From Natrialba sp. SSL1 (GTDB lineage: Archaea > Halobacteriota > Halobacteria > Halobacteriales > Natrialbaceae), in NCBI RefSeq assembly GCF_001861355.1, contig NZ_MASN01000018.1, forward strand, positions 124,001-188,000: a DNA stretch of 64,000 bases. Reading direction: 5' to 3'. The position numbers were made by a program, and so were the translations under genes. The notes beneath the pieces were generated by a model that saw nothing but the letters and a program-made list of their open reading frames with translations, made no database searches and was not told where the DNA came from. The number at the start of each line of letters is the position of its first letter. Position 1 is the stretch's first letter. This document shows positions 50,951-60,779 of the stretch, in pieces.

Positions 50951-53671
50951 CTACGCCGAGAGCAACGGCCGCCACGAGTTCGCCGCGATGATCCCCGCAG
51001 TCCCCACGACGCCAACCGTCGTGAACAGCGGATTCAACACACCGGCGACTGCGAGCGGAATCACGAGCGCATTGTAGCCGAACGCGAGTATCAGATTCTG
51101 GTACACCCGACGACGGGCAGTCTGGGCGAGGGCGAACGCCCGCTCGACGCCCGCGAGGTCGTCGTCGACGATAGCGAGGTCGGCCGCGTCGGCGGCCAGC
51201 GCCGTCCCGCTGCCGAGCGAGATGCCGAGGTCGCACGCGGCGAGCGCCGGCGCGTCGTTCGTCCCGTCACCGACCATCGCGACGCGGTTTTCCTCGCAGA
51301 GCCGGCGAATAGCGGCGGTCTTGCCATCCGGCGGGACACCTGCGAAGACGTGGCTCACGTCCGCGTGGGCCGCGAACGACGACGCCGCGTTCCCCTCGTC
51401 GCCGGTGAGAACGACGACCTCGATACCGTTCGCTGCGAGCGCCGTGATCGTCTCGTCCCACTCTGCTCGTGCCTCGTCGCCGATGACGATGATCCCCTCC
51501 GCACAACCGTCACGTCCGACGAGCACCGGCAACCGGCCCGCTGATCGGGCCGACGCTGCGCGACGCTCGAGTGAGTCGGAACAGTCCCACCCGCGGGCCG
51601 CGAACAGATCAGGGTGACCGACGAGTACACGGTTCCCGTCGACGAGCCCGGAAACGCCGCGGTCGTGTGTGGCGAACTCGTCAACGTACTCGTCGGCAGA
51701 ATTGTCCGTAGCCGTCTCGGAACTCGTGGTCACGCCACCGTCGGCGTCGTCGGTGTCGTTGGTGTCGTCGGTATTCGATGACGCGGTCCCGCCGTCAGAG
51801 CGGGCCGATTCCGACCCCGCAAAGGCATCCGCGATCGCTTGTGCCGCCGGATGTGCAGCGCGGTACTCGAGTACCCCCGCGGCCTGCAACAACTCGGGCG
51901 GCGCGTCGGCCTCGAGGACGGACATCTCGCCGGTGGTGAGGGTGCCGGTCTTGTCGAAGACGACGACGTCGATGCTGCGGAGGCGTTCGAAGACGGTTTC
52001 GTCGAAGACGATGATGCCGTGGGCCATCGCCTCGCGGATGCTTGCGGCGACGGAGCAGGGGGTGGCGAAGCCGAGTGCCCACGGGCTGGCGACGATGATC
52101 GTCAGGAGTGTCGCCAGTGTGGCGGTCGTGTAGCTGGCACCCTGTGCAATGGTTGCGACGGCGACCGCTCCGGCGACGACGAGGACGAACGGGAGTGCGA
52201 GCGCGGCGAGGTCGTCCGCGCGGCGCTGGAGGCCGTGGGTCGCACTCTGGAGATTCCAGACGACCTGCGTGAGTCTGTCGATGCTGCTGGTTGGGTGTTC
52301 GCCGACGGCGACGACGGCGGCGTTGTCCAGCACGACGGAGCCGCCGACGACCTCCTCGCCGGCCGTCTTCGTGACGGGCAGCGATTCACCGGTGACGACC
52401 GCCTCGTCGACTCGACAGGTGCCCGTCGTGAGCGTGCCGTCGACGGGGATGCGCTCGCCCGCCCGGACGAGGACCCGATCACCGCCAGAGAGATCCTCGA
52501 CGGGGGCGGAACGGGTGTCGGCCGCGTCGTCATCGGCGGGCGATGCGCTCGTCTCGTGGCCCTGGTCTCCCTGGCTGGGGTCGTACAGCCGCGCCGTCGA
52601 TACCTGCGAAATCGTGAGCGCAGTGAGGCGGTCCATCGCCTGGCGCTTCCCCATCGCCTCGGCGAAGAACGCGGCCATGACCAGCGCAGCGACGAGCACC
52701 GTGAGATCGTAGTAGATGTCGTTCCGGCCGGCGAAGATGGCGATGGTACCATAACAGAACGCGGCACCGATGGTGAGCGCGGCGAGCAGGTGCGTACTCG
52801 CTCGGCGGCGTCGAAGACTGATGTAGGCCCCGCGTAACAGGGGCATCCCGGCGAGGTAGAGCACGGCACCGGTGACAGTGAAAAACAGCGGCAGGATCAG
52901 CGTCCCGTCGAACCGTTGGAAGGCCTCCTCGTAGAGTGCGAGGAAGCCCCAGTCGACGACGCCGGCGAGATACGTCGGATACAGCACCGCGACGTAGGGC
53001 ACGAGCAGGAACGAACCGAAGACGACGCCGACGATGTACCGAATCTCGAGCATGTCGTCCGAGCGGCGCTTTCGGATGCCCGTCATTTCGCGCGAGCGCT
53101 GGGTGCCGCCGGTCGACTCGGGGACGGTACTGGTACTGGTACTGGTATTAGTGGCGGACTCTGCATCCGTCTCGGACTGTGACCCCGTCGTTGCCGTTTC
53201 TTTGGTCCTCCCCGTTGCCTCCTCGCGACGATAGGCCGTGTAGCCGGTTCGCGTCAGGACCGACTCGAGTTCGACCGCAGAAACCCGATCGGGGTCGTGA
53301 TCGACGCGGACGGTTTCGGTGACGTAGCTCGCAGTGGCCTCGTGAACGCCGGGTGTGGATTCAGCGACGTACTCGAGATAGGATTCACAGAGAGCGGCGT
53401 GCATGCCGTCGATTCGGTAGAAGGTTTGAGCGTGGTCGCTGCCGGAGTTGGGTCTGGTATCTATCTCTCCGCCCGTTTCCGCACCGGTAGCCGGCACTCC
53501 GAGTGCAACCGCCACAGTTCGACAGCCGGGAGAACAAAACGACTCCGTGTGCCGGGTAGGGCGACTGGAACCGCTAGCGCTTGCCGCCTCGGAGACGTGT
53601 TCCCGGTCGTCCCCGAGCGTGGCTCCACACAGCGAGCAGTGGTCGCTTCCGGGTCGCCGGTCAGACTCCAC
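50951..53671 (-). CDS. P1B-type metal ATPase, FixI/CcoI-like, with SPW instead of CPC
   Basis: The 906-residue ATPase has an N-terminal Cys-rich domain (CSLCG, C12/C15; SFCSPGC, C46/C50) as in FixI/CcoI ATPases, then an HMA-like domain in which GMHAALC keeps only the second Cys. Eight helices, the actuator (VVTGESLP), the P-domain (VFDKTGTLT) and VGDGTNDAPAL follow. The conserved intramembrane CPC of copper pumps is SPW (IVASPWALGFATP), and a Cys follows at ATPC. Metal specificity is therefore open. GTG 53671 is preferred because TTATTT is 23-28 bases upstream; TTG 53695 is the alternative. Confidence 0.9.
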   Translation of the reverse strand: MESDRRPGSDHCSLCGATLGDDREHVSEAASASGSSRPTRHTESFCSPGCRTVAVALGVPATGAETGGEIDTRPNSGSDHAQTFYRIDGMHAALCESYLEYVAESTPGVHEATASYVTETVRVDHDPDRVSAVELESVLTRTGYTAYRREEATGRTKETATTGSQSETDAESATNTSTSTSTVPESTGGTQRSREMTGIRKRRSDDMLEIRYIVGVVFGSFLLVPYVAVLYPTYLAGVVDWGFLALYEEAFQRFDGTLILPLFFTVTGAVLYLAGMPLLRGAYISLRRRRASTHLLAALTIGAAFCYGTIAIFAGRNDIYYDLTVLVAALVMAAFFAEAMGKRQAMDRLTALTISQVSTARLYDPSQGDQGHETSASPADDDAADTRSAPVEDLSGGDRVLVRAGERIPVDGTLTTGTCRVDEAVVTGESLPVTKTAGEEVVGGSVVLDNAAVVAVGEHPTSSIDRLTQVVWNLQSATHGLQRRADDLAALALPFVLVVAGAVAVATIAQGASYTTATLATLLTIIVASPWALGFATPCSVAASIREAMAHGIIVFDETVFERLRSIDVVVFDKTGTLTTGEMSVLEADAPPELLQAAGVLEYRAAHPAAQAIADAFAGSESARSDGGTASSNTDDTNDTDDADGGVTTSSETATDNSADEYVDEFATHDRGVSGLVDGNRVLVGHPDLFAARGWDCSDSLERRAASARSAGRLPVLVGRDGCAEGIIVIGDEARAEWDETITALAANGIEVVVLTGDEGNAASSFAAHADVSHVFAGVPPDGKTAAIRRLCEENRVAMVGDGTNDAPALAACDLGISLGSGTALAADAADLAIVDDDLAGVERAFALAQTARRRVYQNLILAFGYNALVIPLAVAGVLNPLFTTVGVVGTAGIIAANSWRPLLSA

Positions 53672-53885
53672 AGCGAGTGTCGTCCGCCGAGTCAAATAAC
53701 GGTACGTACGCCCACGACGTGTGATAGGTTCGGCACTAGACGCAGATCCGGCACTGGGCGCGTGATCGATTCAGAACCTGGCGTGCACTCAATTCAGTCC
53801 GGGCTGGTCCCAGGTCGGATTTCGAGTGTGATTCTCCGCCCAACGTCGACCCTGATTTTTACCAGTAACCGCACACTGCACAAGA

Positions 53886-55478
53886 CTACCGCAGCGACTG
53901 TGCTGCGTTCAGTAGGTCCCGAACGAACGGTTTGGGGTCGGTCCGGCTGAGGTAATCGAACCGCGGTTCCGCAACGATAGACCGGCAAACATCCCACAGC
54001 GCCGTCGAAAATCGCGGCTTCTCCACCAGCGGCACGTCCGCCGTCAGGATCGAATGGAGGTGCAACAGCTCCCCCCGGAGGAGGTGGCCACCGATCCCCA
54101 CCTCGTAGCTGTGGTCGATCCGCTCGTCCTCACCCGTCGCAAGCAGCCAGTAGTAGTACGGAAAGTCCGCCCCCGTCTGCACCGTAAACGGCAGCGACGA
54201 CCAGAACCGCGGGTTAATCTCCATCAGCTTGAACTCACCCGTCTCCTCGTCGCGCAGGAACTCCACCATCGCCAGGCCGTGCCACTCGAGTGCATCGAGC
54301 AGCGTTCGCCCTGCCTCTTCGAGTGCGGGAATCCGAACCGACTCGCGGTAGGAACTCGGGCCGCCGGCGTAGCTGTAGCCCCGTCGCTGGCGGTGCTGGA
54401 AGGTCGCGACTGGCTCGCCGCGGTCGTACAGCGCAAAGAAGGCGTACTCGTCGCTCGTCGGGACGTACTCCTGCACGATCGGGGTGTGGCGCATCTCGGC
54501 GTGGAGGGACTCGAGTGTCGATGCCGTGGTGTCGGCGGTGGCTGTGGTGTCGCCGGTATTGGTGGCAGGAGCGGTGTCGGCGGTGGCTGTGGTGTCGGCA
54601 GTATCGCTCGTGTCTCTGGTATCGGTAGCGTCGCCATCGCGGTCACCATCATCGCCTGCCAACGGCGAGGGAGACGCTGCACTGGTCCCGCCGTCGGTAT
54701 CGAGGTGATCGTGCGAGTAGTCTGTCGTGCCGGCTGCTGTATGCGTGGAACTGGTCGGTGTCGCGGTCAGCGTGTTGGCACGAACGTCGCCAGCGAAGTC
54801 GGCCGTCGAGGATCCAGTGGCGCTATCGTCGCCCGGTAGCGGAGAGTCGGTCGAACCGTTCTCGGGAGTAGGCGTCCCGCTCGCCGGTGCGACCTCGATC
54901 CGCTCGTCGTCGGCGTGATCGAACTCGAGATAGCGAGTCGACGGCGGTGCGAGGCAGGTTTTGGGACCGTATCGGTCGACGTACTCGGCCGTAAGGATCG
55001 AATACCGCGGTTTGACGATCCACTGTCGGTCCGGGTCGGGAACCTCGGTGCACAGCGTCGTTTCAGGAATAGACACGCCCGCCTCCGCCGCAGTGTCGAA
55101 GAGTTCGATGCGATCCTGAACGCGCGCGAGCGTCTGCAGGTCGGGCCAGGGCGTTCCGATGTGGTCGGCGAATTCGTCCCGGTACGCTGCAAGAACGTAG
55201 ATGTCCGGCTCGCGCACGGGAACAATCGTTTGTACGTCGGGACGCTTCGCGAGCGACAGCAGCGCGTCCCTATACGCGAGCAGGTTCTCGTGTGGCGACG
55301 GCACGACGACTGCCTCGTCGCAGTAACGCGATCGGAACGACGGGGTCCGCTCGTCGCTCGAGACGACAATAGTCCGGATTCCCCGTCGCGCGAACGAGCG
55401 AAGACACGCGAGCGAGCTCGGCGCGGTGATCCCCGGCACGACGACTGACTTGCGCCCACCCCAGACGTTCGATTCCAT
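53886..55478 (-). CDS. ATP-grasp carboxylate-amine ligase-like protein
   Basis: The 530-residue protein has an N-terminal Rossmann-like domain (VVVPGITAPSSLACLRSFAR; RIRTIVVSSDE-type strand), an ATP-grasp core (QWIVKPRYSILTAEY; MVEFLRDEETGEFKLMEINP with the metal-binding E-x-N) and a C-terminal helical segment. A Ser/Thr/Asp-rich insert of ~130 residues (~190-325, with DTSDTADTTATADTAPATN) splits the core before HTPIVQEYVPTSDEYAFFAL. Such proteins form amide or ester-like bonds with small substrates. It is 28 bases after the GNAT gene, so the two form an operon, probably for modifying a surface polymer or metabolite. Confidence 0.85.
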   Translation of the reverse strand: MESNVWGGRKSVVVPGITAPSSLACLRSFARRGIRTIVVSSDERTPSFRSRYCDEAVVVPSPHENLLAYRDALLSLAKRPDVQTIVPVREPDIYVLAAYRDEFADHIGTPWPDLQTLARVQDRIELFDTAAEAGVSIPETTLCTEVPDPDRQWIVKPRYSILTAEYVDRYGPKTCLAPPSTRYLEFDHADDERIEVAPASGTPTPENGSTDSPLPGDDSATGSSTADFAGDVRANTLTATPTSSTHTAAGTTDYSHDHLDTDGGTSAASPSPLAGDDGDRDGDATDTRDTSDTADTTATADTAPATNTGDTTATADTTASTLESLHAEMRHTPIVQEYVPTSDEYAFFALYDRGEPVATFQHRQRRGYSYAGGPSSYRESVRIPALEEAGRTLLDALEWHGLAMVEFLRDEETGEFKLMEINPRFWSSLPFTVQTGADFPYYYWLLATGEDERIDHSYEVGIGGHLLRGELLHLHSILTADVPLVEKPRFSTALWDVCRSIVAEPRFDYLSRTDPKPFVRDLLNAAQSLR

Positions 55479-55506
55479 AGCGAGCGGTCCACAGCGGGGA
55501 GAAATG

Positions 55507-56868
55507 TTATGTTGTGTCTAAATCGAGCCGCGAGAAACACCAGTCGCCTGCCGAACACGTTTCGATCCCGCCCGCTGCGTTCACACCAGCACGAGCAGCA
55601 TCATCATGATCATCATCCACGAGATCACGTACCAACAACGTCCGACAGGCCGGCTGCAGGATCGTCGAGAGCGGAAACCGCGTATCCGGATAGAACCGGT
55701 ACCGAAGCGGCTTCGGCAGCGTCTCACCGAACGCCGTCACGAACGCCCGCTCTCGCGCATCGGCCAGCGCCCGCACGAGGAGGGACTCGAGTGCATCGCT
55801 CTCAGCCTCGAGGTCGCGCGGCACCGTCTCGACGAACTCGATGGACTCACCGGCGGCGGTGCTGTTGGGGGCGGTGACGAGTGCGGCAACCGGTTCGTCA
55901 CCGCGTGTGGCGACGTACGTTGGATAGGACTGGGTTGGTCGATCGAAACGCCATCGGTAGAACGTCTCGCTCCGGTCGGTGTGGTAGCCGTCGGGGATCG
56001 AACGCTGATAGATGGCTGCGAGGACTGCGGCCGGTGGCCGGTCGTGGCGCTCGATGGTGAGTTCGGTGTCGGTCGTCGCGAGCAGGCGGTCGCCAGCACG
56101 GTGGACGGTCGGCACTGCAGCCGTGACCGACTGGGCGACGCGGTCGGCCGCGCGAACGCTGCGGTCGTCGGCCACTGAACCGGCGTCCGTAGTGTTGGCT
56201 GTCGCTGTCGGCGACGGGGCGTCAGTTCTGGGCAGTGAGTCCGGCGATTTCGCCGGGTGTGGTGTCGAAAGTCGTGTCGAACCGTCTGCTATATTCGACC
56301 CGGCCGAGTCCGCTGTTACAACCGATTCGGCCGAGTCCGTCGGCTCCGTCCTTGCTGTCTCGCCCGTTACCGCTCGCAGCACAGTACTGGGATCCTGGGG
56401 TCGATAGTACATCGGCACCGTTCCTACGTCCCGCCAGCCGTGGTTGATGTTTCCCTGCTTCGAGTGCTCGTTTGGAAAGTTAAAACAGAACGCCGGGTTC
56501 TGCGCCTGGCCAGTGTAGCGCTCAAGTGCCAGTTCGTTCATTCGGCCGAACAGTCCCTGTCGCCGGTGGTCGGAACGGACCATCGTGTCGCAGGGCTGGA
56601 ACGCTCGGAAGACGGTTTCCCCGTTGCGGATCGGTTGCGCGAAGAACGACCGCGCGCCGACGAGTTCGCCGTCCCGCTCGGCGACGATAATCGGCACGTG
56701 GTCGACGAATGGATTTCGCTCGAATTTCCAGCGGAACCAGTCGGTTCCGCGTTTCCGGTCGAAGACCGCTTCGTAGAGGGAGAGGAAGGCGCTCCGATCG
56801 CTCGGTCGAAACGGCCGGACCGTGTACGACGCCTGCGGACGCGGTCGAGTCGAGCGGAACTGGTTCAT
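55507..56868 (-). CDS. GNAT/FemAB-like N-acyltransferase
   Basis: The 453-residue protein has a GNAT-like N-terminal half: YTVRPFRPSDRSAFLSLYEA, then VDHVPIIVAERDGELVGARS and DTMVRSDHRRQGLFGRMNEL with the acetyl-CoA loop (HRRQGLFG). HSKQGNINHGWRDVGTVP follows. A Ser/Thr-rich linker (~180-250) leads to a second half with YRWRFDRPTQSYPTYVATRG and ALVTAPNSTAAGESIEFVET, another acyltransferase-like fold. ATG 56868 (MNQFRSTRPR) is preferred to GTG 56919. It precedes the ATP-grasp gene by 28 bases. Confidence 0.85.
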   Translation of the reverse strand: MNQFRSTRPRPQASYTVRPFRPSDRSAFLSLYEAVFDRKRGTDWFRWKFERNPFVDHVPIIVAERDGELVGARSFFAQPIRNGETVFRAFQPCDTMVRSDHRRQGLFGRMNELALERYTGQAQNPAFCFNFPNEHSKQGNINHGWRDVGTVPMYYRPQDPSTVLRAVTGETARTEPTDSAESVVTADSAGSNIADGSTRLSTPHPAKSPDSLPRTDAPSPTATANTTDAGSVADDRSVRAADRVAQSVTAAVPTVHRAGDRLLATTDTELTIERHDRPPAAVLAAIYQRSIPDGYHTDRSETFYRWRFDRPTQSYPTYVATRGDEPVAALVTAPNSTAAGESIEFVETVPRDLEAESDALESLLVRALADARERAFVTAFGETLPKPLRYRFYPDTRFPLSTILQPACRTLLVRDLVDDDHDDAARAGVNAAGGIETCSAGDWCFSRLDLDTT

Positions 56869-57101
56869 GGGGAGTGTCGATACCGACGGTGGAGTGGTCG
56901 CTTCGTCATTTCCTGTCACGTCTCGTCTCGCCCCCCGCGTTCACGTCGGTACGACAACAGTCCCTTCAGTCGCGTTGAAAAAAGCGGTTGAGCCTGAATA
57001 CGCAGCGCGTACCATCCAGCTAACCAGTTCGTTCGTGCCACCCTGTTGCGATTTCGACTCTGAACGTCTACGAACGTGGCTGTTGTACCCTGGCCATATT
57101 G

Positions 57102-58739
57102 TCACTCGTTACCATCCTCTGGATGATCGTACCGTCCCTGTTGGATAATCGTTCCAGCGGTACCCACTGCGATACAGCGACCCGAACCGATGGAGACGGC
57201 GTGTAGGGCGTCTATATCGTCGCTTTCGAACAACCCAGAGTCGTCATCAATCGGCGACCACGAGGCTGGCGACGGACGCTCGAAGAGCGTGCCGTCGTCG
57301 CTGCAGGCCACTGTCCGGTTGCCGGTTCGAGCAATTCCGGTCAGCGCTGTCGATGCCACTCGCTCCGGTGTCCAGTTCGTGCCGTCATAGCGGTGGACGA
57401 CGCCATCGTCGGCACTGAGCAGGACCGACGACGGTGGTCCGTCGCCAGGGCGTCCATCATCTGTTTCCATCACGGCTCGCACCGCAACGTCAGTCAGCGT
57501 CCCGTCCGCACCCTCGATTCCGATCCGGTCGAACGACTGGCCTCCATCAGTCGTTTCGAAGACCCCGTCGTTCGTATCGCAGCAATAGCCGGTCGTGGCG
57601 TCGGCCAACGCGACACCGCTCAGACTCGAGCCGCTGCCGGGAGAGACCGGTTCGTCCCACGTCACGTTACCGTCGCGGTACTGTCCACGAACGACGGTTC
57701 CCGAGCCGTCGGCGAGCAGGACCGTCTCCTCGCCCGTCGAGCCGCCGACTGCGAGCCCGAGCCAGTTATTCGTGATATCTCGCGGTGCCGTATGGTCGGT
57801 GTGGCGACCCGTCTCCGTCTCGAGCCGCCCCACCGTGCCGCTGTCGCCAGCGATCCAGACCGCGTCGCCGTCGTCGGTCGCGTCGACACCGACGAGATCG
57901 TTGCCGGCGGCACCGGGGCCGTCCTCGAGAACGGTCGTCCACTCGTCGGCCTCGGCGAGCACGACGCCGCCGTCGCCGACCGCGTAGCCTCGACCAGTGT
58001 CGGTGACGACCACGTCGTGCAGTGTCGCCGTTGTCGGGACCGACGGGAGCAGCCACTGCTCTGGTTCGGCCGGACTGTCGGCGTCGTCAGTAGGTTCGTC
58101 GTCGTCAGCAGGTTCGGTGTCATCAGCAGGTTCGGTGTCATCAGCAGGTTCGGTGTCATCAGCAGGTTCGTCATCAACAGGTTCGTCGTCGTCGCCAGTG
58201 GTTTCGTCGTCGTCAGCAGGTTCGGCTCCGTTGGCAGCGGCCGCAGCGTGAGCGTCACCCATTGCATCAGACGCAGCGTTCCCCTCGGAGACGGAGTCGG
58301 CTCCCGCCTCTGCCTCAACCGTTCTATCCTGTGCTTTCTCCGGTGTCCGCTCTGGTTCGTCGGACTGCTCGTCACCGTGTCGGTCGGCCGGCTGCGGTCG
58401 ACCGTTGTGTGTCGTCGACAGCGGCGGTGACGCCGACGAATCCGTCACATCCTGTTCCGTTGCTGGTTCAGCCGTAGTCTGCGAACGATCCGCGTGCCTC
58501 GAGATGAGGTCCAGTTCATCGGGCCGTCTGCGCCAGCGGATATAGAGAACGATCGGCGGGAGGAGATACGAGGCGAGCGCGAGAGCGGCGAACCAGCGGT
58601 GAACGAACGTGAGCGTCCCGAAGGCAGTGAGACCGACCGTCGCGACGGTGTGAATCCACGTCTTCGTGTAGTTTCGGAAGAAGGTCCCAAAGCCGCGCTG
58701 TTCCGCTTCCGTATCGGCACCGTGTTCGTTCGCAGCCAT
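57102..58739 (-). CDS. Membrane protein with Ycf48/BNR-like beta-propeller
   Basis: The 545-residue protein has a soluble N-terminus, two TM helices at about residues 33-70 (VATVGLTAFGTLTFVHRWFA; LALASYLLPPIVLYIRW), a long acidic linker with an 18-bp repeat (DDTEPADDTEPADDTEP), then a C-terminal propeller of Ycf48-like repeats (VVTDTGRGYAVGDGGVVLAE; DGVFETTDGGQSFDRIGIEG). Such propellers are usually binding platforms. Its role is unknown; it neighbours surface-modification genes. ATG 58739 is the start. Confidence 0.8.
   Translation of the reverse strand: MAANEHGADTEAEQRGFGTFFRNYTKTWIHTVATVGLTAFGTLTFVHRWFAALALASYLLPPIVLYIRWRRRPDELDLISRHADRSQTTAEPATEQDVTDSSASPPLSTTHNGRPQPADRHGDEQSDEPERTPEKAQDRTVEAEAGADSVSEGNAASDAMGDAHAAAAANGAEPADDDETTGDDDEPVDDEPADDTEPADDTEPADDTEPADDDEPTDDADSPAEPEQWLLPSVPTTATLHDVVVTDTGRGYAVGDGGVVLAEADEWTTVLEDGPGAAGNDLVGVDATDDGDAVWIAGDSGTVGRLETETGRHTDHTAPRDITNNWLGLAVGGSTGEETVLLADGSGTVVRGQYRDGNVTWDEPVSPGSGSSLSGVALADATTGYCCDTNDGVFETTDGGQSFDRIGIEGADGTLTDVAVRAVMETDDGRPGDGPPSSVLLSADDGVVHRYDGTNWTPERVASTALTGIARTGNRTVACSDDGTLFERPSPASWSPIDDDSGLFESDDIDALHAVSIGSGRCIAVGTAGTIIQQGRYDHPEDGNE
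58109..58180 (-). repeat. In-frame 18-bp tandem repeat inside the propeller gene
   Basis: Three exact copies of CAGGTTCGGTGTCATCAG and one degenerate copy encode (P-A-D-D-T-E)n in the acidic linker. Copy-number change would keep the frame. Confidence 0.92.
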
Positions 58740-58985
58740 CTCACGAGTCGTCCGATACCAGTTGGTGACCGGTGTAGGTGCTGTGGATGCGATTCGGTCG
58801 GCCGGGCGCGCAAACAGTCACAACCGACGATTCCAGCGCGAGCGGCAAAACGGCGTTGCAGGCACAGCGAGTGGACTCGAGTTACTTGGACTCGAGTCGA
58901 GGGGAGAAGCGGTCACCAAGTCGGGATCGGACAGCGTGTGGGACGTCGTCCGGAACCAGCAGTTAACACAGAGCCAGCCACCCGC

Positions 58986-60602
58986 TTACAGATAGCCGAG
59001 ATCGGCCAGTCGCTCTTTCGTCCCCTCACGCATCGCGACCTCGTCCGTCGAATCGGGTTCGGACTCGGTCAGCGGATCGAAGCGCTCCTCGAGTTGGTCC
59101 TGGAGCGTGCTGACGGTATCGGGTTCTGCCTGGACGAGATTCGACTGTTCGTTCGGGTCGGTCGGGATGTGGTGGAGACGTTCGAACCCGTCGTCACCGC
59201 GGACGTACTTGTATTCGTGCGTCCGAATCGCGCGGAGGCGACGATCGAACTCGCGGACGCGGTCCGGAATGTCGCCAAAGCGGGCTTCGAGGCGGTCGAT
59301 CGACGGCTGTGGGGCGACGTACTCGGCAAAGACAGCATCTCTCGGCTCGTCCTCCGACGCGGGATGGAGCGAGCGGCCGTTCGCCTGTTCGCGTAGCTCA
59401 GGGTCGGAAATACCGACGGCGTCGAGGAGTGTGAGTGGGAGGTCGAGCAACTGGACGAGGTCGTCGCGGTGGGTTCCTGTCGGGTTGTCGGCTCCAGTTC
59501 CGGACTCGAGATCAGCGTCAGTGAACGGCCCCCCGTGACAGACCAGCGGCACGTTGATCAGCGTATCGTACAGGTTGTACTGGTGGCCGAAGAAATCGTG
59601 TTCGCCGATGTGCTCGCCGTGATCACCACAGACCACGAAGAGCGTGTCCTCCCATTCGCCGTGGGACTCGAGTACCTCGCGGAGGCGACCGACCTGTGCG
59701 TCGGCGTAGGCGAGTTCGGCGCGGTAGAGGCCACGAAGGAGTTCGAACTCACGCTCGGTGATCTCGTAGTCCGCACAGTCGTAGGCGCGGGGATCTTGCC
59801 TGATCGCGGTCGCCTCCTCGTAAGTCGCGTCTTCGGGGAGGAAACGCTCGACGTACTCCCGCGGCGGGTCGTACTCGACGTGGGGTTCGATGAAGTTACA
59901 GAAGAGGAAAAACGGCTGGTCGTCGTCGCGGTTGCCGAGCCAGCCGTCGACCCAGTCCGCAGAGCGGGCGGCACCGTCGTCACCCGACGGCTGCAGGAGT
60001 TCGCTGTAGAGGATGTTCGCCGCGTTGACGACGGGATTGCCGTCGAACAGTCGATTGCGCGTCGCCTGAATCTTTTCGCGGAGGTCTTCGCCGCGGACGA
60101 CGGCCCCCATGTCGGCGTCGGACTGGATGTACTGCCAGCCCTTCCGGAGGTCGTCGAAGCCGCGATCGAAGCCGAACTCCTCGGTGATCCAGGTGTTGTT
60201 CGAGATGCCGACGGTCTCGTAGCCGGCGTCGTCGAACGCCTCCGGGAGCGTTCGAAGTTCCGGATCGAGGAAGGTGTGGCCGCCGTGCGTGCCGTGTTCG
60301 GAGGCGTAGAGCCCGGTGAACATCGAGGTGTGAGAGGGAAGCGTCCACGGGGCCGTCGCGAACGCGTTCTCGAAGACGGTGCCGGTTTCGGCGAGCCGGC
60401 ACAGCGTCGGGGTTGGTTGAGCCGGATCGTGGGTCTCGGCCGGTTCATCTTCGGCAGGGGGCTGTGCCCTTGCGTTCGCGGTCGGCCACTCGCCGACACT
60501 CGTCGCACGAGCCGTGTCGAGAACGACGAGAACCACGTTCCGGGCTGTCGAATGTGACTCCGATTCACGTCCGTTAGCTGCAGTCGCTGAGTCCTCCGCC
60601 AT
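58986..60602 (-). CDS. Sulfatase-superfamily enzyme with Thr in place of Cys
   Basis: The 538-residue protein starts with a low-complexity region, then NVVLVVLDTARATSVGEW and APWTLPSHTSMFTGLYASEH. In classical sulfatases the aligned motif is C/S-x-P-x-R; here it is T-x-P-S-H, as in LtaS-type phosphotransferases and some archaeal members. Metal ligands are visible in CGDHGEHIGEHDFFGHQ. It may be a phosphoglycerol transferase or phosphodiesterase rather than a sulfatase. ATG 60602 is chosen over the TTG at 60611. It is divergent from a second, Cys-type sulfatase. Confidence 0.82.
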   Translation of the reverse strand: MAEDSATAANGRESESHSTARNVVLVVLDTARATSVGEWPTANARAQPPAEDEPAETHDPAQPTPTLCRLAETGTVFENAFATAPWTLPSHTSMFTGLYASEHGTHGGHTFLDPELRTLPEAFDDAGYETVGISNNTWITEEFGFDRGFDDLRKGWQYIQSDADMGAVVRGEDLREKIQATRNRLFDGNPVVNAANILYSELLQPSGDDGAARSADWVDGWLGNRDDDQPFFLFCNFIEPHVEYDPPREYVERFLPEDATYEEATAIRQDPRAYDCADYEITEREFELLRGLYRAELAYADAQVGRLREVLESHGEWEDTLFVVCGDHGEHIGEHDFFGHQYNLYDTLINVPLVCHGGPFTDADLESGTGADNPTGTHRDDLVQLLDLPLTLLDAVGISDPELREQANGRSLHPASEDEPRDAVFAEYVAPQPSIDRLEARFGDIPDRVREFDRRLRAIRTHEYKYVRGDDGFERLHHIPTDPNEQSNLVQAEPDTVSTLQDQLEERFDPLTESEPDSTDEVAMREGTKERLADLGYL

Positions 60603-60779
60603 GGTTGGCAATGCTCCGCCACACGCGGGGAAGGCTACCAGCCCGGAACGTGCAGGTGATTAACGATATCGTGATGCCACAGCCGACGTATCGCGCCCGG
60701 CGAAGTTAGGCTGTAGGCGACACTCACGGACTGTGTCGCGTCCGAACGCTTACTCAGCCACTCGATGTATCCCACCCGT

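Noticed and set aside
50757-51236. N-terminal extension of the MFS gene to 51236
   Set aside because: It would run through the 3' part of the P-type ATPase gene in another frame; the ATG at 50756 begins the first helix.
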